NCBI GenBank assembly: GCA_029846755.1
Contig: JARWBI010000001.1
Location: 744,001-808,000 of the forward strand
Reading direction: 5' to 3'
DNA from: Falsirhodobacter flavus
GTDB lineage: Bacteria > Pseudomonadota > Alphaproteobacteria > Rhodobacterales > Rhodobacteraceae
DNA length: 64,000 bases
The notes under the pieces were generated by a model. That model searched no databases. It saw only the letters and a list, made by a program, of their open reading frames with translations, and was not told the origin of the DNA. Every line of letters starts with the position of its first letter. Position 1 is the stretch's first letter. The position numbers and the translations under genes are program-made. Below, one piece after another: positions 15,954 through 23,453 of this stretch.

Positions 15954-18420
15954 GGTTATCGCGTTCGAGGCAGGCGCGCTGCCTGCTGGCGTCACTGAGT
16001 TTGCAGATCAGACGTTGCCCGTCGAGGCGACGGGCCTTCTCGGCAGCACGTCATATCGGGTCTTCGTGGAGGTAGGTCTCGTTGAGACGGGTGCCGTGAT
16101 CGCGCCCGACCCTATGGAAGTGCAGTTCACCGGCTCGGAAGCGAAGTTTGACAGCACTTCCGTGGCGGGGAACCGTCAGCGAACGATCGATTTCATGTCG
16201 CCTAAAGCGGACGGCACGAGCGATTACATTGTGCTTCGTGGGTTTGTCGCGCAACACGAGACTTCCAATACTTCGAGCTCGTCTCCGGCCACCGACACGC
16301 CGAATACGTCCTTCCGGCTCGCAGGCGGCACGGTCGGCGCTCCGGCTGGCGAAACGGTTGCTGGCTCTATCGCGCTACGCTCCGACGGCGTTGTAAACAA
16401 ACGCAACCAGCATTTGCTGATCTCGAAGTTTGACGCGCCGCCCGCCGAATCCACGGTGGCTTCCTATTATCTTGCCAGCTATCAGGCAGGTACGGTCGTT
16501 GCTGGCTTCCGTTTGAAGAACCACGACTATGACGGCATCACCGGGCACAACAGCCTGACCAATACCATTGAGATCGCAAATGTGCCGAAAGGTGCTGCCG
16601 TGTTCGCTATTGCGGGCGTTTACAATAGTTCAACGGCGTTCGCGTGGGCCGGTGGCCTTGTCGTAGACGCTTCTGAATCCGGCACCGCCGGCGTTCCCAT
16701 CCGCTTTGAAATCGCACACCTCGAAAACTATTCAGGTGGGGCGCTGACCATCACCGCGGCGGGCGCAATGTTCGTTTCTGCTGTCGTTGTGCCTATAGGC
16801 ACAGATGGTGAGGTGCCGCCGCCGCCCGATCCGGGTGAATCGTTCACAGCGCAAAATGGCGATGTGACTTTCACGGGCACGGGCGTGACAGGCGAGGGGT
16901 GGGGCTATACTCGCGATGGACAGATCGGCGCGGCTTCAGTGCCAAACGGTCTTGTGCTGACCTCCGTCTCTCCGGCCACGACGACCGAGAACGGCAAGGT
17001 GAAGCACGGCATGCAGCTTGATATGAACGGTCGCTCGCAAGGTCTCGATCAACGGTCCAAGGGCACCGATCAAAACTTTTTCTGGGACGCCTCAAAAACT
17101 GCCCAGCTGCCGCTGATTGTGCCGCGCGGCTCAATCGTCAACAAGAGTGTCGGAATGCCGGGGCCATTCGTTGAGAAGAACGGAGAGCCAAATGACACCC
17201 GCGCGGGAATTATCAAGCAACATGCTGCAATTATCGCGGCCGACCGTATTCCAGGGCCGAACGACTTCTTGGCACCTGTGGCGGCCAACCTTCGCAAGCT
17301 AGGTGTTTACTATATTACGGTGGACGTGGAGGCCATTGTTGCCACACTGCCGAACGACGTCATCACCGGCGCACCTGCGTTGGACGTTGAAAAGCTGATC
17401 ACCCACCTTGAAGGCAAATTCAACCCAGTCGGCGGGTGGATGAACTCGCCGCTCGCAACGTCCGGATATGAGGTTATGATGCCCCATGACCTCGGTATCG
17501 ATCGGAACTACGGTCAGAACTTGGGCGAACTGATCAATACCTGCCTGGCATTGCTTACAATGGATCTGGCGACCTTCTCACAAAAGGTTCGGATTGCGGT
17601 TTGGCTCATCAGCATGGGCATTCAAACGGATGGCAACAGTTTCACGCCGGATGGCGGCCACTTCCAATGGCCCTCTGGCCCCGTGATCTTCAAACGCTGG
17701 TGTTGCGGCGAGCCGATCAATACGCTGCGCCTGGATCAAACTGGCAACTATGGCGAGCAATTCTTCCTGCACACTCAGCGCACGCTCGACGAATACTACT
17801 TGCCCCACAGCGACCCGAACAAGTTCCACTTGTCGCGGCGTCGCACAGTCCTCGCAGTGAACGGGAACAGCGTGACGCTCAACTTCAACCGCGACCAGGG
17901 CGATGAAGATGTGACCGGCATGAACGGCGTGGATCTTGTGAAGGAGGGTTCGTCGAGCGTTCGGGCGCGCGTTACGCAGGTCAGTGTCGGTTTCCCTGAT
18001 GAAGTCCGGAACATGGATGTTCCTGTCGCTCTAGCAGCACAACCTTCTACGCCGTTCGCGATCGGTGATACTGTCTACATGGTCCCGCGCTACACTATGA
18101 ACATCAACGATCCCGACTGGCACATTCGCTATACGCTCGCATCCATGAACTCGTTCGGCAGCCCTGCGCTCAATGCTAAGTATCGAAGCCTGAGCAACCC
18201 CTCTACCTTCATCTACGCCATGACCCGCCTTGGGTTGCTACCCTCTCTGTTTGAGCCCGTGAAAGCATACACAGAGAAGGTAGCTGCCGGTAACTACCCG
18301 AATGCGGAAAACCAGTTTCCAAGTGTCCATGGCCCGATCGATGGCATTTACTGGATCGGCAGTGTTTGGAATGCGAACTGGTCTCGGGTGAGGGACACGC
18401 CCACTAAAATTGCGGCTTAA
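15946..18420 (+). CDS. Large phage fibre protein, unknown
   Basis: About 824 residues; ATG 15946 chosen because GGAGGG lies 5 bases upstream and it overlaps the previous stop; GTG 15940 is an alternative. The N-terminal 270 residues are beta-rich and Ser/Thr-rich. A proline linker (PPPPDPG) near residue 286 leads to a larger C-terminal domain with WPSGPVIFKRWCCGEP and RRRTVLAVNGNSVTLNF. It is the last tail gene, so probably the distal receptor-binding or depolymerase fibre. No catalytic motif recognised. Confidence 0.6.
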   Translation: MVKVIAFEAGALPAGVTEFADQTLPVEATGLLGSTSYRVFVEVGLVETGAVIAPDPMEVQFTGSEAKFDSTSVAGNRQRTIDFMSPKADGTSDYIVLRGFVAQHETSNTSSSSPATDTPNTSFRLAGGTVGAPAGETVAGSIALRSDGVVNKRNQHLLISKFDAPPAESTVASYYLASYQAGTVVAGFRLKNHDYDGITGHNSLTNTIEIANVPKGAAVFAIAGVYNSSTAFAWAGGLVVDASESGTAGVPIRFEIAHLENYSGGALTITAAGAMFVSAVVVPIGTDGEVPPPPDPGESFTAQNGDVTFTGTGVTGEGWGYTRDGQIGAASVPNGLVLTSVSPATTTENGKVKHGMQLDMNGRSQGLDQRSKGTDQNFFWDASKTAQLPLIVPRGSIVNKSVGMPGPFVEKNGEPNDTRAGIIKQHAAIIAADRIPGPNDFLAPVAANLRKLGVYYITVDVEAIVATLPNDVITGAPALDVEKLITHLEGKFNPVGGWMNSPLATSGYEVMMPHDLGIDRNYGQNLGELINTCLALLTMDLATFSQKVRIAVWLISMGIQTDGNSFTPDGGHFQWPSGPVIFKRWCCGEPINTLRLDQTGNYGEQFFLHTQRTLDEYYLPHSDPNKFHLSRRRTVLAVNGNSVTLNFNRDQGDEDVTGMNGVDLVKEGSSSVRARVTQVSVGFPDEVRNMDVPVALAAQPSTPFAIGDTVYMVPRYTMNINDPDWHIRYTLASMNSFGSPALNAKYRSLSNPSTFIYAMTRLGLLPSLFEPVKAYTEKVAAGNYPNAENQFPSVHGPIDGIYWIGSVWNANWSRVRDTPTKIAA

Positions 18421-19134
18421 TCAGACTTTCGCCCGACGTTGGCGCTGGATCTTCGCGATGCTTATGCCCGCGATCCCGGTCAACAGAAGCAGCGCGCTCG
18501 CTGGAAGCGGAACCGGTGACGGCGGGGGTGCCATTTCGCCGTCGTCGAGGCGGATAGCGGTCAGTCGTTCAACTTCGAAGAACACGTCGGTGGTGACTAG
18601 GACGTCGCCATTGCCCGGATCTGGGAAGAGATAGGTGATGGCGTTGTCCTGACGAAGGAAGCCGAAACGTTCGGCGGTGAACTCGGATTCGAACGTGGAG
18701 CCCTCCGGGAAGGCGAACTCTTGGAAAAATACGTGATTAACGATTTGACCGGGGAAGCGGCCATCAGACAACGATCCATCGATTTGGATCATTCTGCTGG
18801 CTTCCATCTTGATGCCATAGCTATCTAGAGACGCCGTTAGGTCTTTGTCGAATGAGTAGGTGATCTTTCCGGGATCTTTCGTTCCCGCCGCGAAGTCTTC
18901 TTTTGTCGTAACGATCCATTCCCCGTCGCGACCGATGTTCGTGTCAAACACCACATCAATGGTGAACGGCGATCCGACTTGGGGAGCATATAGGTCCGCA
19001 TAGGACCCTCTCTCTCCAATCTTGCCGGTGATGCGCGCATCGAATTGCCAATGCATCGTGGCCGCGTTCGCCGAAGTCGTCATGGGTATTGCTGCCGCCA
19101 GCGCAATCGCGCCTGCCGCCAAAAGCGTCTTCAT
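18421..19134 (-). CDS. VPLPA-CTERM sorting domain protein (prophage cargo)
   Basis: About 237 residues. It has a signal peptide (KTLLAAGAIALAAAIPMTTSANA), a soluble beta-rich middle, and a C-terminal tripartite sorting signal: PVPLPA, a hydrophobic helix (SALLLLTGIAGISIA) and a basic tail (KIQRQRRAKV). This is the VPLPA variant of PEP-CTERM, processed by an exosortase and used for surface or exopolysaccharide-associated proteins in Rhodobacterales. ATG 19134 is preferred, with GGAG 7 bases upstream. It faces against the phage late genes, abuts the last fibre gene and is a likely lysogenic-conversion gene. Confidence 0.8.
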   Translation of the reverse strand: MKTLLAAGAIALAAAIPMTTSANAATMHWQFDARITGKIGERGSYADLYAPQVGSPFTIDVVFDTNIGRDGEWIVTTKEDFAAGTKDPGKITYSFDKDLTASLDSYGIKMEASRMIQIDGSLSDGRFPGQIVNHVFFQEFAFPEGSTFESEFTAERFGFLRQDNAITYLFPDPGNGDVLVTTDVFFEVERLTAIRLDDGEMAPPPSPVPLPASALLLLTGIAGISIAKIQRQRRAKV

Positions 19135-19225
19135 CGTCAATCTCCAAAATTGTTAACGCCGGGACGATGAACCCCGGCCCATGATTCTGGCAAGCGGCTA
19201 TGCCCTTGCTGCGACAGTCTTTCCC

Positions 19226-19250
19226 GCCCCGCCACTGCGCGGGGCTTTTT
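19226..19250 (+). terminator. Rho-independent terminator before lysis genes
   Basis: GCCCCGC pairs with GCGGGGC around a six-base loop, followed directly by TTTTT. It lies between the divergent cargo gene start and the amidase gene, so it would stop plus-strand late transcription crossing the cargo unless antitermination acts. Confidence 0.85.
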
Positions 19251-19263
19251 CATGCGAGGTCGA

Positions 19264-19857
19264 ATGGAAAGGATCATCATCCACTGGACCGCCGGCGCGC
19301 ACCGCGCTTCGGTCGAGGATCGGAAGCACTATCACTTCATTATCGAGGGCAATGGCATCGTGGTGAAAGGGGATCACCCTGTCATCGCGAATGCGGGCAC
19401 GCTCCAATCCGGGAAGTATGCCGCGCATACCTTGAACTGCAACACCGGCAGCATTGGCGTCGCCGTCGCCGCCATGGCGGGGGCCGAGGAACGGCCTTTC
19501 CGCGCCGGGGCCTATCCGATCTTTCCGACACAACTGGACGCACTGGCTGTCCTCTGTGCCGACCTGTGCCGTCGTTATGAAATCCCGGTCACCCGCCACA
19601 CGGTCCTGACGCATGCCGAGGTGCAGCCCACCCTGGGGATCAAGCAGCGCGGCAAATGGGACATCACATGGCTCCCCGGCATGTCGTCGGCGGGTGACCC
19701 GATCAAGGTGGGCGACGATCTGCGCGCCCGGATCACCGATCGCCTTCGTCCCCTGCAGCCGCCGCCGGCACCGCCAGCGCCAGCCCAACCAGCGGCCACC
19801 GTCGGCTGGTGGTCGACCTTCATCGCCGCCGTCGCGCGGCTCTTTCGGAGAACCTGA
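19264..19857 (+). CDS. N-acetylmuramoyl-L-alanine amidase endolysin
   Basis: A 197-residue phage lysin of the amidase_2/PGRP type, which cuts the MurNAc-L-Ala bond of peptidoglycan. Zinc ligands are visible: His7 in IIIHWTAG and His117 in LTHAEV, with Asp133 in GKWDITW as the third likely ligand and Lys131 near it. The C-terminus has a proline/alanine linker and a hydrophobic-basic end (WWSTFIAAVARLFRR). ATG 19264 has GAGG close upstream; ATG 19252 is an alternative. It begins the lysis cassette. Confidence 0.88.
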   Translation: MERIIIHWTAGAHRASVEDRKHYHFIIEGNGIVVKGDHPVIANAGTLQSGKYAAHTLNCNTGSIGVAVAAMAGAEERPFRAGAYPIFPTQLDALAVLCADLCRRYEIPVTRHTVLTHAEVQPTLGIKQRGKWDITWLPGMSSAGDPIKVGDDLRARITDRLRPLQPPPAPPAPAQPAATVGWWSTFIAAVARLFRRT

Positions 19858-19858
19858 C

Positions 19859-20068
19859 ATGATCGGCACCGTCGCACTCGTTGTGCGCTTCATCCTCTTC
19901 CCGCTCTTGGGCGCGCTGGCCGCGGCCGGGATCGGCGTCATCGATGACGCCAATGGCACCTTCACCATCCACATCGAAAACGCGGTCCAGGTGATCTCGG
20001 CCGCCGTCCTCTACGGCTTGACCATCGTCTGGTCGCGTATCGCGAAGAAGCGCGGAGGCAAGACGTGA
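19859..20068 (+). CDS. Putative holin
   Basis: A 69-residue membrane protein starting 1 base after the amidase stop. Two hydrophobic segments (VALVVRFILFPLLGALAAAGIGV and AVQVISAAVLYGLTIVWSRI) are followed by a basic tail KKRGGKT, the usual class II holin layout. Between endolysin and spanin genes this is the expected position. The stop overlaps the next start (GTGA). Confidence 0.7.
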   Translation: MIGTVALVVRFILFPLLGALAAAGIGVIDDANGTFTIHIENAVQVISAAVLYGLTIVWSRIAKKRGGKT

Positions 20069-20295
20069 TCGGGCTGGACGTGGCCGTTGCCGCGATCGTG
20101 GCCGCGATCGGCGCGGTGTGGCTCGCGTTCCGGCGCGGAAAGACCAGAGGCGCGGCCGAGGTCCGGGCCGATCAAGCGGCCGGGTCTATTGCGGCCGAAC
20201 GTCAACGAAAGGAGATCAGGGATGACATCGCTGAAGACGAAGACCTTGCTGCCCGTGCTCGCCGTGGTGGGCTCGTGCGGACTGAACGTCGCTGA
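20065..20295 (+). CDS. Rz-like inner-membrane spanin
   Basis: A 76-residue protein with GTG start overlapping the holin stop (GTGA). One N-terminal transmembrane helix (VAVAAIVAAIGAVWLAF) is followed by a charged alpha-helix (RADQAAGSIAAERQRKEIRDDIAEDEDLA), the i-spanin design that links inner and outer membrane in the final lysis step. The next gene is nested in its 3' part in another frame, typical of Rz/Rz1 pairs. Confidence 0.65.
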   Translation: MIGLDVAVAAIVAAIGAVWLAFRRGKTRGAAEVRADQAAGSIAAERQRKEIRDDIAEDEDLAARARRGGLVRTERR

Positions 20296-20428
20296 TGGTT
20301 GCGCGGGTTGGGAACAGATCCGCGTGGCGGATGCGACGGTGGATTACCTGGCCGCGAACGATCCGACGACGCTTGAAGAGCTGATTGGACATCATGAATT
20401 CGGGAGGGGCCGGGGGTGCTGGCGTTAA
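20222..20428 (+). CDS. Rz1-like small phage lipoprotein
   Basis: A 68-residue protein whose start lies inside the Rz-like gene (overlap 74 bases, different frame), with AGGAGATCAGG upstream. The N-terminus ends in VVGSC, a plausible lipobox. The C-terminal part has CAGWEQIR, HHEFGRGRGCW, a pattern common in small proteins at the end of alphaproteobacterial phage lysis modules. It is therefore likely the outer-membrane spanin partner, although o-spanins are usually proline-rich and this one is not. Confidence 0.6.
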   Translation: MTSLKTKTLLPVLAVVGSCGLNVADGCAGWEQIRVADATVDYLAANDPTTLEELIGHHEFGRGRGCWR

Positions 20429-20431
20429 CGG

Positions 20432-21319
20432 CTACGCATCAGCACCGACTGTCTCCAAAGCGGCTCTGACCGCGTTTTGTTCAAATCCGATCATTGACGG
20501 CAATGACAGCGAGTCGCTGAGGTAGATTACCTCTTTGCCCGAGCCCACCGCGCCGGCGCTGTAATTTAGCGAGTAAAGCACAGGTTCGAACTTTGAATAT
20601 ATCTCAAGAATTGGTTTCACCGCATCGTAAGATACGACCCAATGCGCCTGCCGATAGTTAGAGACCGCAGCCATTACTGCCACATGATCGTTGTGAGCAT
20701 AGGCGTTCCGGTAGAGCTTACTTCCTTTGACGTAATATGGAGGATCTAGATATGTAAGTGCAGTCTCGTCAGCTAATGATCCGGAGAGAAAGTCGAGCGC
20801 GTCAAGGTGGCTCATTGAAATGCGAGATTTAAATGGTGCCAGCGCGCGTATTGCAGCGGATTGCTTCTCACGATCAAACCGAGCATCCAGTCGCCATTTA
20901 CCTGATTGCGAGTAGCCTCCGACAGGACCAGCACCTTCGATGATCCCTGACCTATTTGTGCGATTAAGATAAAAAGTAGCGAACCCGAGCTTTAAAATAT
21001 CCGAGGTGTCTTTTGCACGCCAAATCTCTCGCTGTCGATACCACTCTGAGATACTGAGATCAGCGGTTTCAACCATGCGGCATAATTCGGAATTATAGGT
21101 AAGTGCGCTGAACCAGAACGCCCAAATCGCGTCATCCACATCGTTTAACGAAATGCGGTCAACCAAGCCCGATGATAGCAGCTTCAGCGCGAGGCCAGCC
21201 CCACCAGCGTAGGGCTCACAGTAATGACACTCTCTAATTTTGTTATGGCTCATCAACTCGGCAAAGAATGGGAAAAGCTTCCCTTTACCCCCAGGGTAGC
21301 GCAGCGGGGACGCCAGCAT
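20432..21319 (-). CDS. D12 class DNA adenine methyltransferase
   Basis: A 295-residue N6-adenine methyltransferase of the Dam/D12 family. It has N-terminal SPLRYPGGKGKL, AdoMet motif I CEPYAGGAG, and catalytic motif IV LDPPYY, all in the expected order; length is typical. The start overlaps the stop of the ParB-like gene upstream (ATGA at 21319), so the two are co-translated. Base composition is clearly lower in GC than the flanking genes (one 60-base line at 20581 counts 25 G+C), a sign of recent transfer. No restriction endonuclease of a known type is next to it. Recognition sequence unknown. Confidence 0.85.
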   Translation of the reverse strand: MLASPLRYPGGKGKLFPFFAELMSHNKIRECHYCEPYAGGAGLALKLLSSGLVDRISLNDVDDAIWAFWFSALTYNSELCRMVETADLSISEWYRQREIWRAKDTSDILKLGFATFYLNRTNRSGIIEGAGPVGGYSQSGKWRLDARFDREKQSAAIRALAPFKSRISMSHLDALDFLSGSLADETALTYLDPPYYVKGSKLYRNAYAHNDHVAVMAAVSNYRQAHWVVSYDAVKPILEIYSKFEPVLYSLNYSAGAVGSGKEVIYLSDSLSLPSMIGFEQNAVRAALETVGADA

Positions 21320-22737
21320 CAGATGTTCCGCTTTACAAAGGCATCGATCGTATCTCTTGCCATCATCAGCCTGTGAAAGTTTGGCACGACTGTCGCGTGA
21401 GTACTCAAGTTCATATAAGAAAGATGTGATTTTTTGAACTCTTGTAGCACTTTGACGTCATCGGATGGCAGCTGTCCTTGGCCAATGACCAAGTTGAGAG
21501 CACCCTCGATATCTAAAAGCTTACCTTGCTTATTAAGGCCTTTTTCTTCGATGATCAGCTTCAATATTACCTCGACGATACTCCGGAGTAGTGCAGATCC
21601 TGCCGCTGGGAACGTTTTGGTGTTGATAGTTTTAGCCTCTTTCATCACCTGTCTTAGAGTGAGGTCGTTTCTGGTTAGGGGATAAGAAAATAGCGCATTT
21701 GCTTTCAGCCCGATTGAAGCACCAGATCCACTTGACCCATTCGATCCATTTCCTCCGGCGTGCCCACCGGTGCCTCCCGTACCGCTAGTCCCGCTGGTCG
21801 CTCCTCCACTGCCCACATTGCCGTTGCTTCCGCTAGTGCCACCGGTGCCTTGGGCGGAGGTGCCTCCAGAGCTCCCTCCCGTGCCATTACCTGTCGGCTT
21901 TGGTGGAACATAATCGGCGAAGACTTCTGAGTATGACGCTGTTGCACTAGGACCGCTTTGATCGATGACCGTGCGCTTAACAAGATGTTTCAGTTTACTT
22001 TCGCTATCGCTAGTCGTGAACTTGACTTGCATATTCACTTTGTCGAGTTCCAAGCCCACGAGTTGCTTGTGTCCTGTAGACTGGAGAAATCGAACCGGTG
22101 GGTTGAATTCGATCGAGGGCTGCTGAAGAGCTTCTAGCTCGGCAGGAGTCCAATCCAACTTGAGTGCCTCGATGTAAAGCAAGTATTCGAGCAGCAAGTC
22201 TCGGATAACACCGGGCGTCCGGCCATAAACGGACGCAAGTGTATTTATACCCTTTCCAGCTTGCCAGTCTTCATAGACAGCTTTGCGACTGCCGAGGTAG
22301 CCCCATTTCGATTTATCACCGCGACCAAAATGCGCTCGCGCCATAATGGCCATAAGAGAATCGCGGTTGGGTGCTATGGTCACATCGACGGTGACCAGCT
22401 CGTCCTTCACAGCTTGGTCTACGAGAGGCACCGCAGCCTCGAACTGCGGTGGAGCTGTGAGCTGACCTGTCAGTAACTTGTAAGCTGCGACACGAGTATT
22501 GCCCTCTATCACGACATAACCTTTGCCGTCTTTGACGACATACGGTCGTTCCGCCCCCGGGTTCCGTCCTTCGGTCGCTATAACTTTGAGGAAATCGCTC
22601 AAGCCTTCGTGCTCGAAAAAGTACTCTAGAATGTCATTCTCGTCTGTCAGCTTCGCCTGAGTAACGATGCGAGGATTGCGATCGTCCAGTCGTATCAGGG
22701 ATAGTGCAACACGTTCGTACTTAAATTTTTCGTACAT
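21319..22737 (-). CDS. ParB/Srx-like domain protein with Gly-rich linker
   Basis: About 472 residues from ATG 22737; a TTG at 22803 could extend it by 22. The N-terminal domain has the ParB/sulfiredoxin-fold signature (IRLDDRNPR ... GYVVIEGNTRVAAYKLL, equivalent of the GEHR-type motif), used by ParB CTPases and by ParB-like nucleases. A region with an HTH-like GINTLASVYGRTPGVIRDLL follows. About 65 residues of Gly/Ser/Thr repeats (residues about 285-350) lead to a helical C-terminal domain (ALLRSIVEVILKLIIEE). Coupled to the methyltransferase. Role unknown; a modification-linked defence or regulatory module is an inference. Confidence 0.7.
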   Translation of the reverse strand: MYEKFKYERVALSLIRLDDRNPRIVTQAKLTDENDILEYFFEHEGLSDFLKVIATEGRNPGAERPYVVKDGKGYVVIEGNTRVAAYKLLTGQLTAPPQFEAAVPLVDQAVKDELVTVDVTIAPNRDSLMAIMARAHFGRGDKSKWGYLGSRKAVYEDWQAGKGINTLASVYGRTPGVIRDLLLEYLLYIEALKLDWTPAELEALQQPSIEFNPPVRFLQSTGHKQLVGLELDKVNMQVKFTTSDSESKLKHLVKRTVIDQSGPSATASYSEVFADYVPPKPTGNGTGGSSGGTSAQGTGGTSGSNGNVGSGGATSGTSGTGGTGGHAGGNGSNGSSGSGASIGLKANALFSYPLTRNDLTLRQVMKEAKTINTKTFPAAGSALLRSIVEVILKLIIEEKGLNKQGKLLDIEGALNLVIGQGQLPSDDVKVLQEFKKSHLSYMNLSTHATVVPNFHRLMMARDTIDAFVKRNI

Positions 22738-23130
22738 CAGGAAGCTCGCTTGATCCGTCACAATAGATCCATAAGCAATGCACCGCCCCGAAATTTGTGA
22801 CAAGGGTTGAATCCCTCACGCTGAGGGTGAGAACAGCATTGGATTGGGTTGAAGGCTGGGTCTATCAAGGCGCTGTAAGTGCGCCGCCAGCGCTCAGCGC
22901 CCCCCCACCTCTGGAGTGCCGCGCCCGCCCTGCCTGGTGCGCACTGCTCTCGGTGACATCCGAGACGGTACCGGGCAGGCAGTCGTGCGCTCGCCATCGA
23001 CGTCTTCAACGAAGGCAAGACGGTGCGTTTTTGGTTCCCAAATTCCCGGTCTGTTCCGGCCAAAACAGGCCATTTCCGGGGTTTCGGTGGGAACATCTAT
23101 CGTCGGATATTCAGATGCTTAGCTCTGTTC
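22738..23130. other. Prophage end without convincing gene
   Basis: About 390 bases between the ParB-like gene and the tRNA remnant. It should hold the promoter of the ParB-methyltransferase operon. Visible are the palindrome at 22813-22827, a GGCGCTG...CAGCGCC inverted repeat around 22868-22904, and GGTTCCCA...TGGGAAC at about 23032-23096 close to attR, which might be integrase arm sites or host operator sequence. Short frames here have poor coding character. Confidence 0.5.
22813..22827. promoter_or_regulatory. Palindrome upstream of ParB-methylase operon
   Basis: CCCTCA-CGC-TGAGGG is a perfect 6+6 inverted repeat about 75 bases upstream of the ATG at 22737. Position suggests an operator for autoregulation, perhaps by the HTH-like region of the ParB-like protein. 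Inference only. Confidence 0.4.
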
Positions 23131-23183
23131 ATGTCTCGTTTACACCGAAAATGTCGGCGGTTCGAGCCCGTCACGGCCCACCA
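23131..23183 (+). repeat. Probable attR: 3' half of tRNA-Val(TAC)
   Basis: The sequence can be read as the tRNA 3' half: anticodon loop TTTACAC (anticodon TAC), 3' anticodon stem CGAAA, variable ATGTC, T-stem GGCGG/CCGTC around TTCGAGC, 3' acceptor strand ACGGCCC, then A and CCA at 23181-23183. The 5' half (acceptor GGGCCGT, D-arm) is absent upstream. Prophages that integrate in tRNA 3' ends leave exactly such a partial copy, and it lies where phage genes stop and chromosomal genes start. Confidence 0.75.
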
Positions 23184-23317
23184 TTTCCTTGATCGATCGC
23201 GTGCGGATTGCCGCTGTCCTGCGGGATGTCGGTTTCCTGTTCGCCCATCGATCCGATGCCGAAGATCACGAAACCCAGGACGACAAGCGCGGCGACGAGG
23301 ATAAGGGTGCGGTTCAT
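23171..23317 (-). CDS. Small single-span membrane protein
   Basis: A 48-residue protein with AAGGAG 7 bases before ATG 23317. MNRTLILVAALVVLGFVIFGIG is a transmembrane helix; the rest is hydrophilic. Its last codons overlap the tRNA remnant. It is the first chromosomal gene after the prophage; function unknown. Confidence 0.6.
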   Translation of the reverse strand: MNRTLILVAALVVLGFVIFGIGSMGEQETDIPQDSGNPHAIDQGNGGP

Positions 23318-23453
23318 CTGTGCTCCTTCATGCGGCGCGTGGTCGCGCCTTTGGGGTAATCTGGGCGGCAAGAGGCGTTCGTAAAGGCGCGAGTGGTTTA
23401 CAAATTTGGTCGGCTATGGTTTCAGCATCCTCGGATTTTGCCAGGGGATCGCG

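Larger units (their letters stand above)
1..23183 (+). mobile_element. Lambda-like (siphovirus) prophage, right part
   Basis: Colinear plus-strand genes for head-tail joining, tail tube, G/GT chaperones, tape measure, tail tip, fibres and lysis are packed with start/stop overlaps, the layout of a long-tailed phage. The right edge is set by a duplicated tRNA-Val 3' half at 23131-23183. The left edge, integrase, terminase and capsid genes are outside the window. Two cargo insertions on the minus strand (18421-19134 and 20432-22737) interrupt the late genes. Most structural frames are intact, so the module may be functional, but this cannot be judged without the left part. Confidence 0.93.

Noticed and set aside
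1-20428. Gene transfer agent (RcGTA) cluster
   Set aside because: The tail genes do not follow GTA order or families as I know them (no GTA peptidase or DUF2163 pair), and there is tRNA-based integration.
23040-23183. A complete tRNA gene at the prophage end
   Set aside because: Only the 3' half folds; no matching acceptor 5' strand (GGGCCGT) or D-arm upstream, so it is treated as an att remnant.
23318-23453. Fur or iron-response box before the siderophore operon
   Set aside because: No sequence close enough to a 19-bp Fur palindrome or other iron box could be seen.
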